64,000 nucleotides of DNA from Nitrosomonas communis (lineage in GTDB: Bacteria; Pseudomonadota; Gammaproteobacteria; Burkholderiales; Nitrosomonadaceae): contig NZ_CP011451.1 in NCBI RefSeq assembly GCF_001007935.1, positions 930,001 through 994,000 of the forward strand, read 5' to 3'. The position numbers and the translations under genes were made by a program. Under the pieces are notes generated by a model that searched no databases, was not told the origin of the DNA, and saw only the letters and a list, made by a program, of their open reading frames with translations. Shown here piece after piece: positions 47,944 to 55,771 of this stretch. Each line of letters opens with the position of its first letter. Within the stretch, counting starts at the first letter, position 1.

Positions 47944-48303
47944 TTAGTAGCATTTTAAAATTATTTTATATCCTGGTAAGCAGTAGTCATAAACATCTCT
48001 TCTATCAACGCCTCGACTTTTATCATGCATTATTCTTGGCGGATCAGTAGCATAAGGGTTATTGTATAAGTCATTGGGATATTGACTGCCATACCCTCCA
48101 TACGGATTATTGATTGAATCTGGCGAGTAAGGAATAACCGGACGACCATAAGGGTTAGACGTTGAATTTGGATCGTATCTCTCGGTGCTCAAATTACCTA
48201 AATATTTACCAGTTTCTCGGTCAATCGAATAGGGTGGATCTGCAAATGAAAGGCTTGTTAATGCACCCAGAATGAGTCCAGCGGAGATTTTCATAAACTT
48301 CAT
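47944..48303 (-). CDS. Small secreted protein with NPYG repeats, unknown
   Basis: 119 residues. Signal peptide MKFMKISAGLILGALTSLSFA, then a low-complexity region with NPYGRP, NNPYGGYG and NNPYATDPP units and a C-terminal RGVDRRDVYDYCLPGYKIILKCY with two cysteines. No family recognised. The 3' end is partly duplicated downstream (47870-47950). Confidence 0.6.
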   Translation of the reverse strand: MKFMKISAGLILGALTSLSFADPPYSIDRETGKYLGNLSTERYDPNSTSNPYGRPVIPYSPDSINNPYGGYGSQYPNDLYNNPYATDPPRIMHDKSRGVDRRDVYDYCLPGYKIILKCY

Positions 48304-48351
48304 TTGCCTCGCTATACTTGTTAATAGTTACAAGATCCACTTCTACGAGGC

Positions 48352-48705
48352 CTAAAAGCCCAACATAACACCGACATTCCCCGTGTTAATACCCATGAAT
48401 AAATGACCCGGTGCTACGCCATATGCAGGTGCAGGTACAGGTGCGTATGGATAGTATGGTCGGTTGTAATAAACATTTGCTGGAGGAACGGGTGGATAGT
48501 AAGGTTGGCCGTAATAAATATTCCGTTGATAGTAATGATTTTGCCCATGGTGAAGATGCTTATGCTTATGGTGATGATGGTGATGCCCATGATGATGGTG
48601 ATGGCCTCTTCCAGCTTCAGTCACCACGGGAGTAGCTAAAACAACACTCAACAATATTCCGGATAATAATTTTACTGATGTGTTAGTTTTAGTTATTGTT
48701 TTCAT
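48352..48705 (-). CDS. Histidine-rich secreted protein
   Basis: 117 residues. Signal peptide ends near VTEAGRG; then GHHHHHGHHHHHHKHKHLHHGQNHYYQR, eighteen histidines in under 30 residues, followed by a Tyr/Pro-rich stretch (YYGQPYYPPVPPANVYYNRPYYPYAPVPAPAYG) and a C-terminal GINTGNVGVMLGF. A metal-binding (Ni, Zn, Cu) periplasmic or surface role is plausible from composition, not demonstrated. GGGGA precedes the ATG. Confidence 0.7.
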   Translation of the reverse strand: MKTITKTNTSVKLLSGILLSVVLATPVVTEAGRGHHHHHGHHHHHHKHKHLHHGQNHYYQRNIYYGQPYYPPVPPANVYYNRPYYPYAPVPAPAYGVAPGHLFMGINTGNVGVMLGF

Positions 48706-49341
48706 GTTAAGTCCCCTTGATTTTTGTGGAGCAGAACTTCTTCTGTTGGTATCAACTTTATACTGGAGAACATGAATAGAAACTGAACAATCTGAGAAGA
48801 ATAAAAGTGGGATTACATGTACCTTGTTAGGTAAAGATTAGGAGGTTTACTATTTTTAAAATAATACGCTTTTTTATTCCTGTTTGGTGAAGTGGGTGTA
48901 ATTTATATAGTTCCTGCAAATTTATTTATATTAAATTATTAACTTGTCCACAGTTTCTGTGGATAACTATGTGTGTAAGTTGTAAATACTGATGCTAAGA
49001 TGGTTATTTATAATAATCTTTTTTAGATCGATTAAACTTTGTGCATATAAAAATATTATTTATATTCAATGTATTATCGATGTGTATTTATATATTGACT
49101 ACTCCAATGATTTTGGTTGATATAAATTGCTTCTTAGAAAATAGTGTGGATTATTTTAAATTGTCAAGAGATCAATCGCACGCACACTTCTATTCAAAAT
49201 ATTAAGATTTAGGTTGTACAAAGAAGAGCTTGGAAATTCTTCAGCAATTGTGAATCAACAAATGAGCGTTACTTTTTTTATGTTTAATAAGGGATCTGGT
49301 ATATACACACACTAACTTGGTAACGCTCTCTATAGTTCATC
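48706..49341. other. AT-rich intergenic region with a DnaA-box-like inverted pair
   Basis: Strongly AT-rich. TTGTCCACA (48944-48952) and TGTGGATAA (48958-48966) form an inverted pair of DnaA-box-like nonamers. No gene recognised. Confidence 0.45.
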
Positions 49342-49524
49342 TTAGCAAAGCTGAAGAGTCGCTATACCTTGTTTCTGTGCACGGTCATGTGTAGAAATCA
49401 GATTCCCTTTCATATCGTATGTCTTACTCAAGTCGTAGGCATAGTTGATACGAAAGCCAACAGCTTCCCCGAAGAAATCAAATAATTTCTTCAATCTCTC
49501 CTCACTGTTTACCTCTTTAATCAC
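49342..49524 (-). CDS. Possible small protein or gene fragment, unknown
   Basis: 60 residues from a GTG (MIKEVNSEERLKKLFDFFGEAVGFRINYAYDLSKTYDMKG). It reads like a protein with a mixed charged helix, but no start signal or family supports it. It may be a remnant. Confidence 0.25.
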   Translation of the reverse strand: MIKEVNSEERLKKLFDFFGEAVGFRINYAYDLSKTYDMKGNLISTHDRAQKQGIATLQLC

Positions 49525-49539
49525 ATTTTAGGAGAAGTC

Positions 49540-49563
49540 ATTCTATTTCTAAATCAAAACTGA
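49540..49563 (+). repeat. 103-bp element, copy C, left half
   Basis: ATTCTATTTCTAAATCAAAA followed by CTGA, the left end of the repeat, then interrupted by mobile-element sequence. The right half is at 52111-52189. Confidence 0.8.
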
Positions 49564-49633
49564 TAATCCTCTAGCCAGCCTCCTCGCAGCCAGTTGTTAA
49601 ACTGGCTGCTGCAAAAACGATGAGGAGACTGAG

Positions 49634-49765
49634 ATGCAACATTACTGCGGAATTGATTTACATTCAAATAATCATGTAGTGGTAGTCATTGACGAAGAAG
49701 ACAAGCGCGTGTTTGAGAAGCGGTTAAGTAATGATTTATCGCTCACACTTCAAGCACTGAAGTGG
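49634..49765 (+). pseudogene. IS110-family transposase, N-terminal fragment
   Basis: MQHYCGIDLHSNNHVVVVIDEEDKRVFEKRLSNDLSLTLQALKW is the DEDD-domain start of an IS110 transposase (first catalytic Asp in GIDLH). It is cut at about 49765 by the IS3 element. The C-terminal parts follow at 51000-51693. Confidence 0.85.
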
Positions 49766-49824
49766 TACCCAAAAACTGTACAGGTTGTTAAGCTCTGGCA
49801 GAATTAAAAAGGAGCTTAATAACA

Positions 49825-50106
49825 ATGAGTAAAAAGCGCATACAATATTCGAGCGAATTCAAAGCAAAACTAGCGCTGGCAGCGATACGTGGTGATGAAA
49901 CTGTCCCCCAATTAGCAGCGCGTTATAATGTACATCCCACGCAGATCAATAGCTGGAAACGGCAACTCATTGAGCAAGCTGCCGAGCTGTTTTGTAAAAA
50001 TAATACTGCCGCCAATAAGGAGCAGCCTACAACAGATGACCTGCACCGGGTTATTGGTCAATTGGTGGTAGAACGCGATTTTTTAGCAAGAAAGCTCAAT
50101 CATTAA
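49825..50106 (+). CDS. IS3-family transposase OrfA
   Basis: 93 residues with helix-turn-helix (SSEFKAKLALAAIRGDETVPQLAARYNVHPTQINSWKRQL) and a short coiled coil. AAAGGAG precedes the ATG. A TTTTTTA run at 50079-50085 lies in the right frame for a -1 ribosomal shift into orfB. Confidence 0.9.
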   Translation: MSKKRIQYSSEFKAKLALAAIRGDETVPQLAARYNVHPTQINSWKRQLIEQAAELFCKNNTAANKEQPTTDDLHRVIGQLVVERDFLARKLNH

Positions 50107-50126
50107 GTCTTGTAGAACGCAAAGAG

Positions 50127-50954
50127 ATGATTGAGCCCCATGGCAAACTTAGTCAAACTCGTCAATGTCAGCTGCTGGATCTGGCGCGCTCAACTTATTA
50201 TTATCAACCGCAACCAATCAGTAATGCTGATCTGGTTCTGCTGCGCATGATGGATGAACAGTACTTAAAGACGCCACAATATGGCTCACGCAGTTATGCT
50301 ACCTGGTTTCAGCGCCAGGGAATCATGTTAGGGCGCAAGAAAGCCTCTTCCTTAATGAAGACACTCGGTATTGTCAGCATAGCTCCAAAACCCAGGACCA
50401 GCATCTCAAGCAAACAGCATAAGGTCTATCCTTATCTGCTTAGAGAACTTGTCATTAATAAACCCAATCAGGTTTGGGCTGCCGACATAACCTATGTCCC
50501 CATGGAGAAAGGCTTTGGCTATCTGGTTGCCATCATCGACTGGCATTCGCGTAAGGTGTTGAGCTGGCGCTTGTCCAATACCTTGGATACTGACTTTTGT
50601 ACTCAGGCGCTGGAGGCAGCCATCCAGGATTATGGCTGTCCACAGATCATGAATACCGACCAGGGCGTACAGTTTACCAGCGAAGCATTTACCTCCATAC
50701 TAAAAGATCATCATATTCAGATCAGCATGGATGGCAAGGGGTGCTACTATGACAACATTTTTGTTGAACGACTTTGGCGGACAGTTAAGTATGAGCTTTT
50801 ATATACCAGAGAATTCAATAATCTGAAGGAGATAAAGCAGAATTTATCCACATGGTTTGAATGGTACAATCAAGAACGATTTCATCAAAGCCTTGACCGT
50901 CTTACGCCTGATGAAATCTACTATAGTGATCCAAGAATTGATCGGGTTGCCTGA
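50127..50954 (+). CDS. IS3-family transposase OrfB
   Basis: 275 residues. HTH_21 part at the start (LSQTRQCQLLDLARSTYYYQP), then the rve core with VWAADITYVPMEKG (Asp), QIMNTDQGVQFTSEAF (Asp) and YDNIFVERLWRTVKYE (Glu). The frame is open upstream of the ATG (KKAQSLSLVERKEM), so it is probably expressed as a fusion with OrfA by frameshifting. Confidence 0.9.
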   Translation: MIEPHGKLSQTRQCQLLDLARSTYYYQPQPISNADLVLLRMMDEQYLKTPQYGSRSYATWFQRQGIMLGRKKASSLMKTLGIVSIAPKPRTSISSKQHKVYPYLLRELVINKPNQVWAADITYVPMEKGFGYLVAIIDWHSRKVLSWRLSNTLDTDFCTQALEAAIQDYGCPQIMNTDQGVQFTSEAFTSILKDHHIQISMDGKGCYYDNIFVERLWRTVKYELLYTREFNNLKEIKQNLSTWFEWYNQERFHQSLDRLTPDEIYYSDPRIDRVA

Positions 50955-51002
50955 ACCTGTTTAACTATACATATCAGAGCTGAACTTTCTTTCAGGTTGT
51001 CC

Positions 51003-51693
51003 AGTTACAGGGAACCACATCATTTATCCGAAAGAGCAACGAGCGATCAGAGACCTGTTGCGGCGGCGACTTTCACTGGTGAGAGCAGCCAGTACGCAAC
51101 TGATTAGTGTGTAAAGCCAAATATGGCGTTGCACGGGGATCAGGGTAAAGTCAGACCGGTTACGCCGAGCTGACTTTGAGCCACCTCAAATGGATAGCTA
51201 CACGCTGCAAGCAGTTCAGGCAGGTTTGGCCGTCTATCATGCAATGCAAGCAGAAATCGATGTGTTGGAACAATCTGCTCATCAAGCAGTAAAATTAAGC
51301 AAGGAGTTTGAGATACTGCAAACGATCAGAGGCATTGGAAAAATACTGGGATTGACCATCATGCTGGAAACAGGCGACATCCATCGTTTTGCCAGTGCGG
51401 GTAAGTTTGCCTCCTATTGTCGCTGTGTCGATAGCCTACGCACCAGCAACGGAAAAAAGAAAGGATCAGGCAATGTTAAAGCAGGCAACCCCTATCTTTC
51501 CTGGGCCTTTTCTGAAGCAGCGCATTTTGCTGTGCGCTATGAACCGCTGGCGCAACGGTTTTATGAACGAAAGAAAGCGAGAACGAATGGCATCATTGCT
51601 ATTCGGGCGATTGCGCGCAAGCTGGCAAGAGCCAGCTGGATGATGCTTAAGCATCAACAACCTTATGAGGCCAGACTGATGTTTCCAGGTTAA
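51003..51693 (+). pseudogene. IS110-family transposase, middle and C-terminal fragment
   Basis: After the IS3 element the frame gives GNHIIYPKEQRAIRDLLRRRLSLVRAASTQLISV and a stop, then a further frame from 51190 with EFEILQTIRGIGKILGLTIMLETGDIHRFASAGKFASYCRCVDS, the transposase_20 region, to LMFPG. Compared with usual IS110 enzymes a segment after the DEDD start is also missing. Not functional. Confidence 0.85.
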
Positions 51694-52110
51694 GTTTGGG
51701 CAACCGGGATGAGCCAGGACTGAGTCTGGTCTTAACCATAAAACTGATTGGATATCCCGGTTGACCATTGTTGTTTAGGTTCCGCCCAAACCGTGAGCTA
51801 TATTAAGTCTGGACAGCCAAAGCTGAGCCATAAATTCTGTGAAATATTTTGGACACGGTTTGGTACCGAAGATTGTGTGGGGTAGTGAACTACCAAGGGC
51901 TTGGATAATGAGTAAGATTTCCTGCCTTAATCCAGATGGGTGACTGGTGCGGAGCGTATGACTTCGACGCCAAAGACAACGACATAACGGGCGCGGGTAT
52001 TCATAGCAGCAATGGGTAAAGTTAATTTTTATGCTATTTTTAATGGCAGGGTATTATTTAGGCTATTGACAGAGGTCGGCTAATGGGTGACAGAGGTCGG
52101 CTAATGGGTG
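51694..52110. other. Region after the IS110 relic
   Basis: No gene recognised. Part is probably the IS110 right end. Holds a tandem duplication of GACAGAGGTCGGCTAATGGGT (52067-52110); the same motif occurs in inverted orientation at 17193. Confidence 0.4.
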
Positions 52111-52189
52111 ACTTTTTCGGCTTTTCCTTATTATATTATTGATACTGTCTGCGGTTCACCTTCGCGCCATTTTGATTTGGAAATACAAT
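52111..52189 (+). repeat. 103-bp element, copy C, right half
   Basis: ACTTTTTCGGCTTTTCC, then TATTATTGATACTGTCTGCG and the right end TTTTGATTTGGAAATACAAT. With 49540-49563 it makes one full copy split by insertions. Confidence 0.8.
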
Positions 52190-52267
52190 AACGGCTCCCC
52201 ACCTAAATTAAAAAAAGCTAGTAGATGAGGAGTGCTGTCTTGTATTTGTATCAGATAAAGATAAAAC

Positions 52268-52741
52268 TCAATCCTGCTCTGTTTTCAAAATATTCCCATT
52301 GGGATCCAGTTCGAGTTCGAGTTTCTTCCCTTCTGCCTTGATTTCTACCTCGTAACCAGTAACCGTCCCATCAGGTTTCATTAGCTTCTCTGCCTCTTTG
52401 ATGGTCGCTTTTGGGTGTGTCTTGGAAATGGCTTGAACTACTGCTTCAGGTAGATCCTTAACATCGATGGTTTCTTCCTTCTGCAGGACCTCGCCCTCGG
52501 AGCTATATAGAATTTCGTACTCTTTGCCATTTTCCTTGTATTCCACTTCATAAGCTTCTTTACCTTCGAACATCTCCTTCTCGAATTCTACCTTCTTAGC
52601 ATTGGGGTAAGCCTTTTCAAAAGCTTCGAGGACTGCTTTGGGTACTTGATCCTTGCTCACTTCCTTTCCACTGGCATTTGCCTGGCTGAATGCTGCTAAA
52701 AAAGTGGCTAGTGCCACCACAATCCAAAGTTGCATTTTCAT
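52268..52741 (-). CDS. Periplasmic PepSY-like protein
   Basis: 157 residues from the ATG at 52741, supported by AAAGGAGGG upstream. Signal peptide ends after ANA near residue 24. The mature part holds two PepSY-like repeats: VPKAVLEAFEKAYPNAKKVEFEKE and LPEAVVQAISKTHPKATIKEAEKL, each followed by a beta hairpin. Such proteins are secreted and Lys/Glu-rich; the role is unknown. Confidence 0.85.
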   Translation of the reverse strand: MKMQLWIVVALATFLAAFSQANASGKEVSKDQVPKAVLEAFEKAYPNAKKVEFEKEMFEGKEAYEVEYKENGKEYEILYSSEGEVLQKEETIDVKDLPEAVVQAISKTHPKATIKEAEKLMKPDGTVTGYEVEIKAEGKKLELELDPNGNILKTEQD

Positions 52742-53037
52742 AAAACCCTCCTTTGGCCGTAGCCGAATATGCACTCATTAAAACCTATCAATCTGCCCGC
52801 CTTTACGAGTAAAGATCGAAAAGATCGCAACGAAAAAATTTTCGTTGATTTCTATCTACTCTTTAGCTGAACGATTGTCAATATTTTCATAACTATTAAA
52901 ATGGTTCAAAGTAACGAATCTGGCAACGAGATAACCTGGTTCCTATGCGCTGCTGGTAAAACTGGTCTAGAAGATGGCAAATTTGATTTATGGTTGCGAT
53001 CGATCATATTCAATCAGCGAAGCTGAGTTTGCTGCTA

Positions 53038-53140
53038 ATTTCATTTCCACATCAAACCTGACACGAAGACGAGCCGCAGACAGTATCAATAATATGGCAA
53101 GTAAAAGCGGACAAAACCCTGTTTAATTGTGAAATGGAAT
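53038..53140 (-). repeat. 103-bp element, copy D
   Basis: Full-length copy in the opposite orientation (ATTTCATTTCCACATCAAAC ... TTTAATTGTGAAATGGAAT), somewhat diverged. Its right end covers the predicted GTG start of nnrS at 53129. Confidence 0.75.
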
Positions 53141-54349
53141 AAAATAAAAATTGGCATAAAAAAGTCTAATACCCAATTGAAAAATATATTGTTACGGTGG
53201 TTTCCGGAAAAAACCAAAGTCCATGCACATCAATGGTTCTTTTCGACAGCATGTGTTTATGCCATGCTGATGGTGCCATTGGCTATGCTGGCGAGGCATG
53301 GTTACGGGCCGGATGCACTGGCCGCACCAACTGGCCATGCTTTTGAAATGCTGTTCGGTTTCGCTTTGGCTTTGGTTGCCGGTTATCTGCTGGGACCTAT
53401 GCCTGCGCGACGATTAGCCCTATTCATGATTTTTTGGCTATTGGCACGGGTAATGGGATTAGTCGGCTCTGCCAGTTGGCTGACTTTGGTCAGTAATGCT
53501 GCTTTTGTCACGTTGTTTGCCTGGCATTTACTGCCTCGTCTGTGGGTTGCAAAGAAATGGCGTAATCGGACGTTGGTGCCTTTGCTCGGTCTGATTTGCA
53601 CCATTACGATTATAATCATTTTGATGAATCAGCTTGACTATCGCGGACTGCATCGTTATTTGCTGGATGAAAGTGTGCAATTATTCGCGTTATTAATGCT
53701 TTTCATGGGAGGACGCATGCTGGCGCCAGCAGTAGCCGGCGAGTTTTATCGTCAAGGTAAGGAGCTTGAGGCAAGGGTGCAGCCGCATATCGAAGGCGGG
53801 TTAATTGTGACCGTTACAGCGGCTTTCGTGCTGGCTCCAGTCGCGACTCTCGTATCAGGTATTTTGCTGATTATGAGTGGAATTTTGGCGACTATCCGGC
53901 TGTTTCGCTGGCAGTTATGGCATTGCCTGGCGCGACCTGATCTCATTTGTTTAGGGTTAGGCTATTGTTGGCTGGCAGTGGGGCTCGTGCTATTGGGCGG
54001 GGTAAAGCTGAGTGGAGGCGACTATTTTAGTACCGCAGTTCACGCCATCACTGTGGGGGCGTTAGGTACCCTTGCCAGCAATGTGATGGTGCGCGTGACC
54101 CTGCTGCATGTTAAACAATATCCTTCGCGTATACCGCAGATCATGATAATCACTGTTATCATGACCATTGCCGCACTTATGCGCATAGGCGCTGATTTTA
54201 GTGTTTATCGGGAAATAATATTGGTTACCGCAGCAGTAGCATGGAGCACCAGTTTTTTGCTCGTTTTATTTGTTTTGCTGGATTGCCTAGTTATCACATC
54301 GTTTCGCAAATCTGTGAGACAACAGTCACTGGCGGCAGATAAGACTTAA
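53129..54349 (+). CDS. nnrS: NnrS family membrane protein
   Basis: 406 residues with about twelve hydrophobic spans. HQWFFSTACVYAMLMVPLAMLARHG and PTGHAFEMLFGFALALVAGYLLGP match NnrS, a haem- and copper-containing protein linked to tolerance of nitric oxide in denitrifying bacteria. HAITVGALGTLASNVMVRVTLLH is the conserved histidine-rich helix pair. The start is a GTG inside a repeat element; a later TTG is also possible. NO tolerance suits an ammonia oxidiser. Confidence 0.87.
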   Translation: MKWNKIKIGIKKSNTQLKNILLRWFPEKTKVHAHQWFFSTACVYAMLMVPLAMLARHGYGPDALAAPTGHAFEMLFGFALALVAGYLLGPMPARRLALFMIFWLLARVMGLVGSASWLTLVSNAAFVTLFAWHLLPRLWVAKKWRNRTLVPLLGLICTITIIIILMNQLDYRGLHRYLLDESVQLFALLMLFMGGRMLAPAVAGEFYRQGKELEARVQPHIEGGLIVTVTAAFVLAPVATLVSGILLIMSGILATIRLFRWQLWHCLARPDLICLGLGYCWLAVGLVLLGGVKLSGGDYFSTAVHAITVGALGTLASNVMVRVTLLHVKQYPSRIPQIMIITVIMTIAALMRIGADFSVYREIILVTAAVAWSTSFLLVLFVLLDCLVITSFRKSVRQQSLAADKT

Positions 54350-54488
54350 TCCAATTTTCGATTTATGATTTATCTAGCCACAAATAGAAACATAGAAACT
54401 ATAAATTGATTGTCTACTTAATACGATGCAACACGAATAAAAACCAATTGATCCAACAGCAAATGGTGTTGGTTTCATACATACTATT

Positions 54489-55034
54489 TTAATCATATCT
54501 CAGCTCCACCTTACCAATCTGAGGTTCTTTCCCCTCGATCAATTCACTTAAAAAACGATAAAAAGTATCGGCCGAGGGTGGGCAGCCGGGCAGGAAGTAA
54601 TCTATTTTGACCACTTCGTGGACGGGGTACACTTTATCGAGCAACAAGGGTAATTCCGGATCGTCCGGAATATGCGGATTGATCATGTCCGGGGTCTTCA
54701 CATAGGCTTCCTCCAGACATTCCTTCAGGCTGAAATGATTACGCAAGGCGGGCACACCACCATTGATGGCGCAAGCGCCGACTGCAACCAGAATCCGGCA
54801 ATTAGCCCGGTAGGTACGCAGTACATGCACGTTTTCCGCATTACAAACGCCGCCTTCAATCAGACCAATGTCACAGTGGTCGAGCTGTTTGATATCGGTG
54901 AAAGGAGAGCGATCAAATTCGATATGCTCCAGCAACTCCACAATTCGCTCATCCATATCCAGGAAGGACATATGACAACCGAAGCAGCCTGCTAGCGAAG
55001 TAGTCGCTAATTTAAGCTTGGGCTTATGAGTCAT
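54489..55034 (-). CDS. hoxY: [NiFe] hydrogenase small subunit, HoxY type
   Basis: 181 residues from the ATG at 55034, which overlaps the hoxU end; a longer frame lies inside hoxU. The proximal iron-sulfur cluster ligands are visible: LAGCFGCHMSFLDMDE (two Cys), VGACAINGG (Cys) and FLPGCPPSAD (Cys). It would carry electrons between a HoxH large subunit and HoxU. No hoxH follows: the next gene, nnrS, is on the other strand 140 bases away. Confidence 0.9.
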   Translation of the reverse strand: MTHKPKLKLATTSLAGCFGCHMSFLDMDERIVELLEHIEFDRSPFTDIKQLDHCDIGLIEGGVCNAENVHVLRTYRANCRILVAVGACAINGGVPALRNHFSLKECLEEAYVKTPDMINPHIPDDPELPLLLDKVYPVHEVVKIDYFLPGCPPSADTFYRFLSELIEGKEPQIGKVELRYD

Positions 55035-55770
55035 CAGATTTGGCTCCTGCGATGTATATTTTCTCCAAACCGATTTCGTTGATTTTGTGTTGGTCGAAGA
55101 TGCGCTTACCGATGGGGGCGTCGTAGCCATGCTCCTTAATCAGGATGGCGCCTACCGGACAGATCCTGGCAGCTAGATCGCTAGGCTCAATATCGCTATC
55201 AACCAGCTTGCCATTGGCTGTATTGACAATCAGACTGGCATGAGTGCCGCGCCCGGCAATGGCAAAAACGTTTTTACCATCCACTTCGCGACTGGCGCGC
55301 ACACATAGGCTACATAGTATGCAACGATCCCGATCCAGCATGATGGTCGGATGGGAGGCATCAACCTCGCGCACTGGGAACTGGGCTGGAAAATGTCCAT
55401 GCAGCATGCCAAGATGATAGGCCATCGCCTGCAAAGGACAATTACCGGTTTTCTCGCACGAGGGGCAGATGTGATTGCCCTCGATAAACAGCATTTGTGT
55501 TAGCGCTTTACGGGATTCGTTGAGTTCAGGAGTATTGTTGCGAATCCGTTGTCCGGCTGCAGCCGGGCTGGTACACGCCGCTAATGGTTTACCATCGACT
55601 TCGACGGTACACAGCTTGCAATTTCCTTGCGGCGTGATACCCGGAAAGTGGCAAAGATGGGGAATATAAACACCTGCTGCCAGTGTAGCATCCATGATGG
55701 TTTGCCCATGGACAAACGGAATTTCCTGGTCATCGATACGAATAAATTTAGATTCTGGCTCTGTCACCAT
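55024..55770 (-). CDS. hoxU: NAD-reducing hydrogenase diaphorase subunit HoxU
   Basis: 248 residues from the ATG at 55770, overlapping the hoxF stop. An N-terminal [2Fe-2S] ferredoxin fold (GVYIPHLCHFPGITPQGNCKLCTVEVDG) is followed by NuoG-like cluster ligands (HICPSCEKTGNCPLQ, with preceding His) and a 4Fe-4S region (DRCILCSLCVRASRE; AARICPVGAIL). It passes electrons between HoxF flavin and HoxY. Confidence 0.9.
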   Translation of the reverse strand: MVTEPESKFIRIDDQEIPFVHGQTIMDATLAAGVYIPHLCHFPGITPQGNCKLCTVEVDGKPLAACTSPAAAGQRIRNNTPELNESRKALTQMLFIEGNHICPSCEKTGNCPLQAMAYHLGMLHGHFPAQFPVREVDASHPTIMLDRDRCILCSLCVRASREVDGKNVFAIAGRGTHASLIVNTANGKLVDSDIEPSDLAARICPVGAILIKEHGYDAPIGKRIFDQHKINEIGLEKIYIAGAKSDDS

Positions 55771-55771
55771 G

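Larger units (their letters stand above)
49567..52110 (+). mobile_element. Composite insertion: IS110-type relic with nested IS3 element
   Basis: DNA inserted within copy C of the 103-bp repeat. It contains an IS110-family transposase in two pieces and an IS3-family element between them. Past about 51890 the content is unassigned, ending in a 21-bp tandem repeat (52070-52111). Boundaries are approximate. Confidence 0.6.
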
